A DNA stretch of 16,238 bases from a bacterium (GTDB taxonomy: Bacteria > Vulcanimicrobiota > Xenobia > Xenobiales > Xenobiaceae). How positions within the stretch are numbered: the stretch's first letter is position 1; each line of letters opens with the position of its first letter. Below are positions 8,121-15,388 of this stretch, in pieces. The notes under the pieces are model-generated. The model saw only the letters and a list, made by a program, of their open reading frames with translations. It made no database searches and was not told the origin of the DNA. The translations under genes were made by a program, and so were the position numbers. The stretch spans positions 1-16,238 of the forward strand of contig JAFSXO010000135.1 of the NCBI GenBank assembly GCA_017444045.1. Direction: 5' to 3'.

Positions 8121-10130
8121 CTAAATATCCAAATCATCGGCTGCTACTGCAGATTCCATCACCAGCTTAAACCGCGGAGCCGCATCATCACCAAAACAGT
8201 CGGATACCGTATGTTCAGTTGCTTCCTGATCGGTAACCTGAACCCTGAACAGAGTGCGGGTATCCGGATTCATGGTGGTCTCCTTGAGCTGCTCCGGACT
8301 CATCTCTCCTAGACCCTTAAACCGCGTAATAACAGGATTGGCCCGCGAACGAGATTTTCTGACGATCGCATCGCGCTCCGCTTCGGACCAGGCCCACGAC
8401 ACCTTGCCGCCTATAGCCACCCGATAGAGCGGAGGACGGCCCAAATACACATGGCCGCGGGTAATCAGCTCGGGCATATGGCGATAGAAAAAGACCAGGA
8501 GCAGACAGGCGATATGGTGCCCATCGGAATCGGCATCGGTTAGAATAACCACCCGCCCGTAGCGCAGGCGATCCTCGGCATATTTTCCGTCTAAGCCGCT
8601 GCCTATCGCACTGGTCAGATTGGCGATTTCCTGGCTTTTGGCAAAGCTGTCGGCGCTGGCCTTTTCGGTATTCAGAATTTTCCCGCGGATGGGCATAATG
8701 GCCTGATGGTGGCGATCGCGGGCCTGTTTAGCCGAGCCTCCGGCGGAATCTCCCTCAACGATAAACAGCTCGGAATCCTGGGGACGGTTGCTGGAACAGT
8801 CGGCCAGCTTTCCGGGCAGGTTCAGACGCTTGGTCACCGACTTGCGCACGACTACATCTACAGCGGCCTGAATAGCCGCCCTATCCTTGGCGCCGGCAAT
8901 GATGCGCTCGACCAAAGCCTTAGCCAAGGTTCCGTTCTCATTGAGAAAGCTCTCCAGCACCGGCGCTACGGCGTTGGCCACCTGGTTGTTGACTTCCACA
9001 TTGTTTAAGCGATCTTTGGTCTGCCCCTTAAACTGCGGTTCGGGAACGTAAATCGAAAGTACACCGCGCATACCCTCGCGGATATCCCCTGCAGATAATT
9101 TCAGACCCCGCGGCTGCAGATTATGGGTGTCCATAAAATTGCGCACCGCGCGCACCACGCCAGCCTGCAGGCCTAAATCGTGCGTGCCTCCCTCCTTAGT
9201 GCGGATGCCGTTGACAAAGCTGCGCAGCTGCTCCCCATTCTGGGTACACCAGGTCAGCGCCAATTCTAAGCGCGGATCGGCATCGCGCTTTAGCACGAAC
9301 TGCTTTTCGTTCCAGCCCTCGATCTGCTCCTCGGACTCTATCAGCGTCTGCAGATAGCCTTCAAAGCCCTGCTCGGTGTGATCCAGACGGTGAATCGCAT
9401 TATTTACACGGTCCTTGAAAACAATGCGCACCCGATGCAGCCAGGCCTGGGCTTCCAGAGTCTCCAATATTACTTCTGGCTTAAAAACCGTTACCGGAAA
9501 TATCTCCGGATCGGGACGGAACCATATCGAGGTTCCCGATCCGCGAGCGTCGCCCTTGCGGGTGACCTGGCAGGTGGGCTTTCCCTGGCAATAGGACTGG
9601 AACCATTCGCCGCCATCGCGCTTTACCGTAACCTCCAAAGCTGAGGAAAGCGCATTGACTACAGACGAGCCCACGCCATGCAGACCGCCTGAATACTCGT
9701 AATTGGATTTGGCGAACTTGCCGCCCGCATGAAGCGTGGTCATAATAAGCTCTAGGGCCGACTTGCCATACTGCCTGTGCAAGTCTACGGGAATGCCCCG
9801 CCCATTGTCGGTGACCCGAATACCCCGGCCATCGCTGTCCAGTTCAAGCTCTACCGATGAGGCAAACCCGTTCATAACCTCGTCAATTGAATTGTCGACA
9901 ATCTCCCAGACCAGATGGTGAAGTGCCGCCTCGTCTGTGCCTCCAATATACAGGCCCGGACGCTGGCGCACAGGGTCCAGTCCCTCTAAAACTACTATAT
10001 CCGCTGCCGTATATGACGATGCAGGTGGCGCTTCCTTTTTTTTGGTTCGGCGCTTGGCTGCTGCAGGCTCATTTTCCAAACTGGCACCGCTGGTACCGCT
10101 GACCTCGAAATTCAATTCTTCCTGCTGCAT
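8121..10130 (-). CDS. parE: DNA topoisomerase IV subunit B (ParE)
   Basis: ATPase subunit of a type IIA topoisomerase, 669 residues, soluble. The GHKL ATPase domain shows E76-x-x-D79-N80, DNGRGIP at 108-114 and GGLHGVGSSVVNA at 148-160. The transducer domain has SFVNGIRTKEGGTH at 304-317 and GQTKDRL at 369-375 (QTK loop). The TOPRIM domain has EGDSAGG at 459-465, IRGKILN at 481-487 and the metal-binding TDADSDGHH at 531-539, then RFKGLGEM at 603-610. The short length without a GyrB insert, the ADSDGHH form and the pairing with a GyrA-box-poor A subunit favour topoisomerase IV over gyrase; the distinction is not absolute. A 40-residue charged N-terminal extension (KRRTKKKE at 26-33) precedes the core. 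It starts 2 bp after the parC stop with GAGGAAG inside parC, so it is translationally coupled. Confidence 0.9.
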   Translation of the reverse strand: MQQEELNFEVSGTSGASLENEPAAAKRRTKKKEAPPASSYTAADIVVLEGLDPVRQRPGLYIGGTDEAALHHLVWEIVDNSIDEVMNGFASSVELELDSDGRGIRVTDNGRGIPVDLHRQYGKSALELIMTTLHAGGKFAKSNYEYSGGLHGVGSSVVNALSSALEVTVKRDGGEWFQSYCQGKPTCQVTRKGDARGSGTSIWFRPDPEIFPVTVFKPEVILETLEAQAWLHRVRIVFKDRVNNAIHRLDHTEQGFEGYLQTLIESEEQIEGWNEKQFVLKRDADPRLELALTWCTQNGEQLRSFVNGIRTKEGGTHDLGLQAGVVRAVRNFMDTHNLQPRGLKLSAGDIREGMRGVLSIYVPEPQFKGQTKDRLNNVEVNNQVANAVAPVLESFLNENGTLAKALVERIIAGAKDRAAIQAAVDVVVRKSVTKRLNLPGKLADCSSNRPQDSELFIVEGDSAGGSAKQARDRHHQAIMPIRGKILNTEKASADSFAKSQEIANLTSAIGSGLDGKYAEDRLRYGRVVILTDADSDGHHIACLLLVFFYRHMPELITRGHVYLGRPPLYRVAIGGKVSWAWSEAERDAIVRKSRSRANPVITRFKGLGEMSPEQLKETTMNPDTRTLFRVQVTDQEATEHTVSDCFGDDAAPRFKLVMESAVAADDLDI

Positions 10131-10132
10131 AA

Positions 10133-12502
10133 CTACACTTCCTCAGAAGCAGCAGTGTCTTCGTCGGCACTGCCTGCGCTGAAATTCAGATTGAGACGCC
10201 TATTCTCCACTCTTAAACGGCCCCGCTTGCTAATCGCGAGACCCTTGCCGCCCCGGGCCGCGGTTTTGTACGTTTTGGGAACGATCTCCATAACCTTTCC
10301 GCCCTCTTCTCGCACTACGCTGATGCCGCAGTTCGGATCGTCAGAAGCCACCATATCCAACAGCGAATCGCCCGCTTCGAGCTTTATGAGCACGACCCCG
10401 CGACCGACTCCGCTGAGGAAGGATATCTCCGCCACAGGGAACAGCAAAGCGCGGCCGCCTCTGGACACAGCGATGGCGGTCTCGCCGCCGCTGACGGCCT
10501 GAACGCTAACGATCTGAACGCCATCGGCGACTTTGGCAAAGCGGCGCCCCTTGCTGGTGGACGGCTTCACAAAGCCCTCAAAGGAAAAGCGCAGGCCTTT
10601 GCCATCGGAAGCGGCGGCCACACCGTGCAGGGCCGGACACTCCCCGTTTTCCCCGGAGCTGATTCCCGCCGTATCGCGGCTGTCGAAGGTAAATGCCGCT
10701 ATAACCCGTTCGCCGTCGGCGAATTTGAAAAACTTCTGCACAGGATCTCCGAAACCGCTGCGGGAGAGAGGCAGATCGTTGACGCGAATAGTGTAAACGG
10801 TGCCCATATCGGTAAAGAATAGCACGCTGGCAAGCGTTGTCGTGGGCAGCACTTCCACAATAGCATCGTCCTGGCGCAGGCGCTGTTTGCTTACATCGGT
10901 TCCCATGCTGACGCGCCGGACCCAGCCATCGCGGGTCAGTATGACCTGAGTCGGCTCTTCGACAATAAAGTCCTCTTCCTGATACGACAGCTCCGGCACG
11001 CCTTCGGCGACTATGCGCGTGCGCCGCTCGTCCTGCAGACGCTTCTTAGAATCGGACATCTCTTTGCGGATGAACTTCCACAAAGCCGGCTCGCTGGCCA
11101 GAATAGCCTCGAGCTTGGCGCGCTGGGCGCATTTGTCCGCCAGCTCCTCGCGCACCTGCAGAATATCCTTGCGTCCCAAAGCGTAAAGGTGCAGCTCGAG
11201 GACCGCGTTGCTCTGCTCTTCGTCCAGATCAAAACGCGCCATAAGCCTTTCGGCGGCGATTTTACGCCCATCTGACTGGCGAATGATCTGTATGGCCTCG
11301 TCCAAAGCATCGAAGACCCTGACAAAGCCCTCCAAAATATGGATGCGCTTGCTGAGCTGGGCCACCTCATAGCGCAGCCGCCGCTCGGTCACCTCGTGGC
11401 GGAAAGCCACAAATTCCCGCAAAACCTGGAGCAGACTCAGACAGCGAGGGCCTTCGGAGGTGAGGCACATCATATTTACATTAAACTTATCCTGAAGCTT
11501 CGTATGCTTAAATATGTAAGCCATCACCGCTTCTATATCGGCATCGGCCTGGCATTCCAAGACGATGCGCACATCTACCGTCGATTCATCGCGGACGTCG
11601 ACGACCTGCGGCAGCTTTCCGGATAATACCAAATTGCCTAAATCTTCTACCAGGCTGGCCTTATTGACCATATACGGTATGGAATCGATAATAATAGAGC
11701 GAATTTTGCGGCTGGTATTCTCGACAAAGTATGTGCCTCTTACGCGTATGGCGCCTTTGCCCTGACGGTACACCTTGGCTAAGCTCTGCCGGCTTTCCAA
11801 AATTATGCCGCCAGTTGGAAAATCAGGGCCTAGAATATAATCGAGCAGACGCTCTTCCGGCATTTCGGGATCGTCTATCAGCGCTTCGCAGGCGCTCATG
11901 ACCTCCCCTAAATTGTGCGGAGGGATATTGGTGGCCATACCAACAGCAATGCCCATGCTCCCATTTATCAGCAGCTGGGGAACCCTGGCCGGCAGTACGA
12001 CCGGCTCGGGCAGGCGGTCGTCAAAGTTGGGCCGAAAATCTACGGTATCCTGGCCAAGCTCCTCTACGAATTCCATGGCCATGGGCAAAAGCTTGGCCTC
12101 GGTATAACGGTAGGCAGCCGCGCCGTCGCCATCAATGGAACCGAAATTGCCCTGGCCAAATACCAAAGGATAGCGCATGGTCCAGGGCTGGGCCAAACGC
12201 ACCATAGCCTCGTAAACTGAGCTGTCGCCGTGAGGATGGTAATCGCCCAATACCTGACCCACGACCTTGGCGCACTTCAGCGTTGAACGGTCGGGATACA
12301 GATGCAGAGCATGGTACATCGTGTACAATATCCGCCGCTGCACGGGTTTTAAGCCATCGCGCACATCGGGAAGGGCCCGCGAAGTGACCACCGAAACCGC
12401 GTAGTTCAAAAAACGCGTTTGTATAGCGCTGTGCATGGGGACGTCGACCACATTCCCCAGGCCGAATTCCTCTGGTTTCGAATTTTTAGCCACCCTTACC
12501 AC
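10133..12502 (-). CDS. parC: DNA topoisomerase IV subunit A (ParC)
   Basis: DNA cleavage/religation subunit, 789 residues, partner of ParE next door; separates linked daughter chromosomes. The breakage-reunion domain shows SRALPDVRDGLKPVQRRILY (41-60), the QRDR segment HPHGDSSVYEAM (89-100) and catalytic Arg132-Tyr133 in AAAYRYTEAK. Ser94 and Glu98 occupy the quinolone-contact sites, the usual susceptible-type ParC residues. A coiled-coil arm covers about 365-500, then a beta-pinwheel (about 515-765). The canonical first-blade GyrA box is absent, which favours ParC; an ARGGKG sequence (749-754) sits in the last blade instead. Start is GTG at 12502 with AAAGG four bases upstream; GTG at 12493 is an alternative. 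First gene of the operon, with a strong promoter 56-85 bp upstream. Gyrase A remains possible. Confidence 0.9.
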   Translation of the reverse strand: MVRVAKNSKPEEFGLGNVVDVPMHSAIQTRFLNYAVSVVTSRALPDVRDGLKPVQRRILYTMYHALHLYPDRSTLKCAKVVGQVLGDYHPHGDSSVYEAMVRLAQPWTMRYPLVFGQGNFGSIDGDGAAAYRYTEAKLLPMAMEFVEELGQDTVDFRPNFDDRLPEPVVLPARVPQLLINGSMGIAVGMATNIPPHNLGEVMSACEALIDDPEMPEERLLDYILGPDFPTGGIILESRQSLAKVYRQGKGAIRVRGTYFVENTSRKIRSIIIDSIPYMVNKASLVEDLGNLVLSGKLPQVVDVRDESTVDVRIVLECQADADIEAVMAYIFKHTKLQDKFNVNMMCLTSEGPRCLSLLQVLREFVAFRHEVTERRLRYEVAQLSKRIHILEGFVRVFDALDEAIQIIRQSDGRKIAAERLMARFDLDEEQSNAVLELHLYALGRKDILQVREELADKCAQRAKLEAILASEPALWKFIRKEMSDSKKRLQDERRTRIVAEGVPELSYQEEDFIVEEPTQVILTRDGWVRRVSMGTDVSKQRLRQDDAIVEVLPTTTLASVLFFTDMGTVYTIRVNDLPLSRSGFGDPVQKFFKFADGERVIAAFTFDSRDTAGISSGENGECPALHGVAAASDGKGLRFSFEGFVKPSTSKGRRFAKVADGVQIVSVQAVSGGETAIAVSRGGRALLFPVAEISFLSGVGRGVVLIKLEAGDSLLDMVASDDPNCGISVVREEGGKVMEIVPKTYKTAARGGKGLAISKRGRLRVENRRLNLNFSAGSADEDTAASEEV

Positions 12503-12557
12503 TCTGCCTTTATCAATGCTGCTGTATGCGCCGATTCAAGCGCAAAACAGGCCTTAC

Positions 12558-12587
12558 ATTATACACCAAACAAACGACTATCGTCAA
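12558..12587 (-). promoter_or_regulatory. Sigma70-type promoter of the parC-parE operon
   Basis: On the - strand, TTGACG (plus positions 12582-12587, five of six consensus) is followed after 18 bases by a perfect TATAAT (12558-12563). The expected start point is near 12551, giving a leader of about 50 bases before the parC GTG at 12502. It lies in the 160-bp divergent gap with rlmH. An ATACACC / GGTGTAT pair surrounds it (12561-12567, 12606-12612) but is of chance quality. Confidence 0.8.
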
Positions 12588-12620
12588 AGGCAATGTCATT
12601 TATTCGGTGTATCGAAACTT

Positions 12621-12641
12621 CTTTGCGCTTATAACGCAAAG
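12621..12641 (+). promoter_or_regulatory. Hairpin in the rlmH leader
   Basis: CTTTGCG (12621-12627) and CGCAAAG (12635-12641) form a perfect 7-bp inverted repeat around a 7-base AT loop, ending 21 bases before the rlmH ATG. The loop and right arm overlap TATAAC (12630-12635), a possible -10 without a clear -35. It could be an operator or an mRNA hairpin. The rlmH ribosome site (AGAAG, only 2-3 bases before ATG) is weak. Confidence 0.35.
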
Positions 12642-12662
12642 CAGAAAGAAAAGCTAGAAGAT

Positions 12663-13142
12663 ATGAAAATCACCATTTTAGCGGTAGGAAAAATAAAAGA
12701 GAAATACTTTGCCGAGGCCATCAAAGAGTATGCCAAGCGTTTAAGCCGCTACGCCACCCTAAACATTATCGAAGTCGCTGACGAGCAGACGCCAGACAGC
12801 GCCTCGCCAGCATTGGAAGCCCAGATCAAACAGCGCGAAGGCGAACGCCTGATCAAAGCACTAAAAGGCGATACCTACACCATAGCTCTGGCCCTTGACG
12901 GTCAGGCCATGGATTCCCCCGCTCTGGCCCACAAAATAGAAGAGCTAGGTGTGCGCGGCCACGCTCACCTAGCTTTCCTCATCGGAGGCTCATTAGGCTT
13001 ATCAGATCAGGTACTGCAGCGCGCCGACCTAAAGCTTAGCTTCTCGCAGCTAACCTTTCCCCATCAGCTCATGCGGGTTATCCTGCTTGAACAGATTTAC
13101 CGCAGCTTCCGCATTATTAAGCACGAGCCGTACCACAAATAA
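12663..13142 (+). CDS. rlmH: 23S rRNA (pseudouridine1915-N3)-methyltransferase RlmH
   Basis: A 159-residue SPOUT-class methyltransferase that uses S-adenosylmethionine to methylate pseudouridine 1915 in helix 69 of 23S rRNA. Family features: MKITILAVGKIKEKYFAEAI at the start, IALALDG at 74-80, the SAM-binding knot FLIGGSLGLSD (105-115), and SFSQLTFPHQLMRVILLEQI followed by YRSFRIIKHEPYHK to the end (126-159). Length is normal. The start was set at ATG 12663 because family homology begins there exactly; the frame is open further upstream to 12435 but that part overlaps parC and reads as nonsense. Sequence style (KIKEKY, IIEVADEQTPD) is close to Firmicutes RlmH and unlike gamma- or delta-proteobacterial forms. 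It is monocistronic, divergent from parC and convergent with the protease gene. Confidence 0.96.
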   Translation: MKITILAVGKIKEKYFAEAIKEYAKRLSRYATLNIIEVADEQTPDSASPALEAQIKQREGERLIKALKGDTYTIALALDGQAMDSPALAHKIEELGVRGHAHLAFLIGGSLGLSDQVLQRADLKLSFSQLTFPHQLMRVILLEQIYRSFRIIKHEPYHK

Positions 13143-13203
13143 AGGCTGTTTATGGGGAATTCAAATCGGCGACCTAACAGTCACTAAAATAACGGCACTC
13201 CGC

Positions 13204-15081
13204 TTATTCTGCGGTCTTTTCCAGCAGAACCTGAGCCAGGCAGACGCAGAACAGCCCATTAGCCATCCACCACAGCCAGCCCAATCCGTAGGGAATATAA
13301 TGCAGCACCGTAGTGCCCATTAACATCTCGCCCAGCAGATACACGGCCCAGCCAATCGTCACTCCGGCCAGCAGACTGCGCAGCAGGCGCTTTTTACCGG
13401 CTACCAAGGAGAGCAGCACGGGAATAAAGCAGCTGCACATCAGCAGATTGCCGTGCGCCCTTGCCCCCAAGAAGAAGACATCCCAGGCCGGCATAGGCAA
13501 AGCCAGCCAACTGAACCAGCCCTCAGCGTTCAGCAGGAAAGGCAGGAAGAACAGACCGGAAGCGCCCAAGGTTGCACCAGACAGCGCTGCCGCTTTCTCT
13601 TTTAGGCAGCGCTTACGGCTAAACGCGCCCAAGGCTAAGGCCATAACCAGCGCCAGCACTAAACGCACAGCATTATAAACAAAGCCCACTCTAAACGCCG
13701 CCTTGCCGATATTCAGCCCGCCGGCTCCGACGACCTGACCCTTCTTATTCCAGCTCTTGCTCACAGCGGTAGAGCGCAGGATTCGCTTCAGGGCCTGCGG
13801 AGAATTGACGCCCTGGCCTACCAGCACCGCCGCCGCGCCGGCCACATGCGGAGTAGCCATTGATGTGCCCTGAAATGCGAAGTAGCCCTGTTCCTTGGGA
13901 TTGCGCATTTTAATGGTATTCTGATAAACGCCATCGGGTACGCCGTCACCATTGGCATCGCTGCGCGTATCGCCTCCAGGAGCGGCAATATCGACGCGCT
14001 CGCCATAGTTAGAGTACCAGGCCAGCTCGCCTTTGGCATCCAAAGCAGATACGACAAAGCTCTCATCGCAGCCCGCGGGATAGCCCACATTACTGCGGTG
14101 ATCGTTTCCAGCCGCACACACGACCAGAACGCCTTTTTTCTGGGCATAGGTCACCGCTTTAGACATGACCGAAGACGGCATAGGCCCGCCCAGGCTCATG
14201 TTGATCACGTTGGCCCCGTGATCGGCCGCATAACGGATACCATCGGCGATATCGGAGACACGGCCAGAACCTGCTCCGGAAAGCACCTTGATCGGCATGA
14301 TAGCGGCCTGAGGCGCCATACCGCATACGCCTACACCATTGTTGGTCGACTGAGCGATAGTGCCCGCCACATGAGTGCCATGGGCATTGTCGTCGAGGGC
14401 CAGATGATTGCGATTAACAAAATCATAGCCTGGCACAATCTTAGTTTGAGCTAAATCCTCGCAGGCCACAAAGCCATTCTCATTCTTCCAGGCTACACCG
14501 GTATCGATCACCGCTACGACAGCCCCGCGCCCCTGGCTGAATTTCCAGGCAAAGGGCGCCTCAACCATATTCATATGCCACTGATGCTTGAACAGGGGAT
14601 CATTGGGATATTTGCCCAGGCCAAGGGCAGAGGCTTGGGCCTCATCTGCGGAACTGGCTTCCAGCTCTTCCTTGGAAAGGGAGAGCACTTCGTTCACGCT
14701 TACGGCTTCCACCAGCTCATCGCGCTCTAAATCACTTATGACAGAGCTGAGCAGATCGGGCCGAACTTCGCCGACTAACAGCGCATTTTCGCGCGCATAA
14801 GGAGAATTGTATTTTAGATTCAGACCATACCGGCGCTGCCATTGCTGTATCTGCTCTGGGCTAAGGCCATCGGCCATATCGACCACTAAATTATAATCAG
14901 CAGCCAAACGCCCTGCTCCATAGCCAGCGCATCCGTCAATAATACCGCTTACGCTGGGCAGGCTAACAGACGGAGCCAGCATATCGTCTGGCGCTAAGCC
15001 GCTGTCTCCTGGATATAAACAGCTAAGGGCGGCACAGCCGAGCACCAAACCCAAACCTTTGATCACATTGCTTGTCTTCAT
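13204..15081 (-). CDS. S8 (subtilisin-family) serine protease with C-terminal multi-pass membrane domain
   Basis: A 625-residue exported protease. The N-terminus MKTSNVIKGLGLVLGCAALS is signal-like, with a possible lipobox VLGC (Cys15). Residues about 60-137 look like an inhibitor/propeptide domain. The catalytic domain spans about 165-460 with Asp193 (VIDTG), His234 (NAHGTHVAGT), oxyanion Asn326 (AAGND) and Ser407 (GTSMATPHVAG), so the triad is complete. After it come about five or six hydrophobic helices (roughly 466-486, 498-518, 522-539, 546-562, 567-588, 593-618), which would anchor the enzyme in the membrane; the catalytic part would face the periplasm if the signal is cleaved or anchored. 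GAGGG lies nine bases before ATG. The promoter region abuts the MITE described at 15119-15339. Similar membrane-tailed subtilases occur in some delta-group bacteria as I recall; substrate unknown. Confidence 0.93.
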   Translation of the reverse strand: MKTSNVIKGLGLVLGCAALSCLYPGDSGLAPDDMLAPSVSLPSVSGIIDGCAGYGAGRLAADYNLVVDMADGLSPEQIQQWQRRYGLNLKYNSPYARENALLVGEVRPDLLSSVISDLERDELVEAVSVNEVLSLSKEELEASSADEAQASALGLGKYPNDPLFKHQWHMNMVEAPFAWKFSQGRGAVVAVIDTGVAWKNENGFVACEDLAQTKIVPGYDFVNRNHLALDDNAHGTHVAGTIAQSTNNGVGVCGMAPQAAIMPIKVLSGAGSGRVSDIADGIRYAADHGANVINMSLGGPMPSSVMSKAVTYAQKKGVLVVCAAGNDHRSNVGYPAGCDESFVVSALDAKGELAWYSNYGERVDIAAPGGDTRSDANGDGVPDGVYQNTIKMRNPKEQGYFAFQGTSMATPHVAGAAAVLVGQGVNSPQALKRILRSTAVSKSWNKKGQVVGAGGLNIGKAAFRVGFVYNAVRLVLALVMALALGAFSRKRCLKEKAAALSGATLGASGLFFLPFLLNAEGWFSWLALPMPAWDVFFLGARAHGNLLMCSCFIPVLLSLVAGKKRLLRSLLAGVTIGWAVYLLGEMLMGTTVLHYIPYGLGWLWWMANGLFCVCLAQVLLEKTAE

Positions 15082-15097
15082 CGCTAACAGCCCTCAA

Positions 15098-15127
15098 AGT
15101 ATATTGTATTTATTTTACCAATGCCAG
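15098..15127 (-). promoter_or_regulatory. Candidate protease promoter, -35 supplied by the MITE end
   Basis: On the - strand, CTGGCA (plus 15122-15127, four of six for a -35) is 18 bases from TATACT (15098-15103, five of six for a -10). The -35 lies in the terminal repeat of the MITE and the -10 is outside it. A second reading pairs TTACTG (15125-15130) with TACAAT (15103-15108), spacing 16. If TATACT is used the leader is only about 10 bases and would start inside or after the GAGGG site, so the second option fits the ribosome site better. Confidence 0.45.
15108..15118. repeat. Target-site duplication, left copy
   Basis: ATTTATTTTAC, identical over 11 bases to 15340-15350, directly adjacent to the outer end of the left terminal inverted repeat. 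The identity stops exactly at the element border, as expected for duplication on insertion. Confidence 0.8.
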
Positions 15128-15149
15128 TAACTTAAGAGTCATGGCATTG
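15119..15149. repeat. Subterminal inverted repeat at the left MITE end
   Basis: CAATGCCA (15119-15126) and TGGCATTG (15142-15149) are perfect 8-bp inverted copies with a 15-base spacer; ACT/AGT inside can add three more pairs. It overlaps the candidate -35 of the protease and could act as a transposase site, an operator, or an RNA hairpin. Confidence 0.6.
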
Positions 15150-15237
15150 TTTATTGCTTATTCATGTGCGTTGGCGCTGCATTGTATATTAGCGTACAAG
15201 TTAGCACACAACATGCGTTAAACTTCGATTCTTCCGC

Positions 15238-15299
15238 CAGCTGTGGCCACCCCCTCTGTTGCAGTCGCGACATCTCCCCCTGCCATCCTTTAGGGGGAG
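15238..15299. repeat. Palindrome-rich GC tract inside the MITE
   Basis: Four perfect palindromic units are packed in 62 bases: CAGCTG (15238-15243), GTGGCCAC (15243-15250), GTCGCGAC (15264-15271), and an 8-bp hairpin CTCCCCCT / AGGGGGAG (15274-15281, 15292-15299) with a 10-base loop. The form resembles short dispersed hairpin repeats I have seen in several gut-bacterial genomes. No T-run follows the hairpin on either strand, so it is not a standard terminator. Confidence 0.6.
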
Positions 15300-15339
15300 T
15301 CATAATGTGAGGCTAGCTGACGCTAAGTTACCGACATTG

Positions 15340-15350
15340 ATTTATTTTAC
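15340..15350. repeat. Target-site duplication, right copy
   Basis: ATTTATTTTAC, the second copy of the 11-base direct repeat at 15108-15118, directly outside the right terminal inverted repeat and 38 bases from the stop of the CapD-like gene. Confidence 0.8.
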
Positions 15351-15388
15351 TCTGTTTGTTTTACTCAGTAATCTTCTAACTTTTAGCA

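Larger units (their letters stand above)
15119..15339. mobile_element. MITE-like non-autonomous transposable element, 221 bp
   Basis: The left end CAATGCCAGTAACTTA (15119-15134) is matched by its inverted copy at 15324-15339, which reads CAATGTCGGTAACTTA on the - strand: 14 of 16 bases, with similarity going on past a one-base gap (GAGTCA / GCGTCA). Both ends abut a perfect 11-bp direct repeat. There is no transposase; the inside has no credible gene. Left subterminal DNA has a second inverted copy of the end (TGGCATTG, 15142-15149), so each strand could fold into a hairpin at that end. The inner right half holds a palindrome-rich GC tract (15238-15299). Duplications of 10-12 bp are known for some IS4-superfamily elements such as IS231, so a transposase of that type elsewhere may mobilise it; this is inference. 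It separates the CapD-like gene from the protease gene. Confidence 0.78.

Noticed and set aside
8121..12502. Gyrase (gyrA/gyrB) rather than topoisomerase IV
   Set aside because: The first-blade GyrA box is missing and ParE is short without the GyrB insert; topoisomerase IV is the better call, though a tree would settle it.
12561..12612. ATACACC / GGTGTAT inverted pair around the parC -35
   Set aside because: Seven bases across a 38-base gap in a 160-bp region is close to what chance gives.
12435..12662. N-terminal extension of RlmH to 12435
   Set aside because: It would overlap the parC start antisense, and RlmH homology starts exactly at 12663.
15274..15299. CTCCCCCT/AGGGGGAG hairpin as a rho-independent terminator
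   Set aside because: No T-run follows on either strand; it fits a repeat element better.
15164..15310. 48-codon + strand ORF with five cysteines inside the MITE
   Set aside because: No ribosome site, it reads through the palindromes, and its composition follows the repeat; it is too short to support as a gene.
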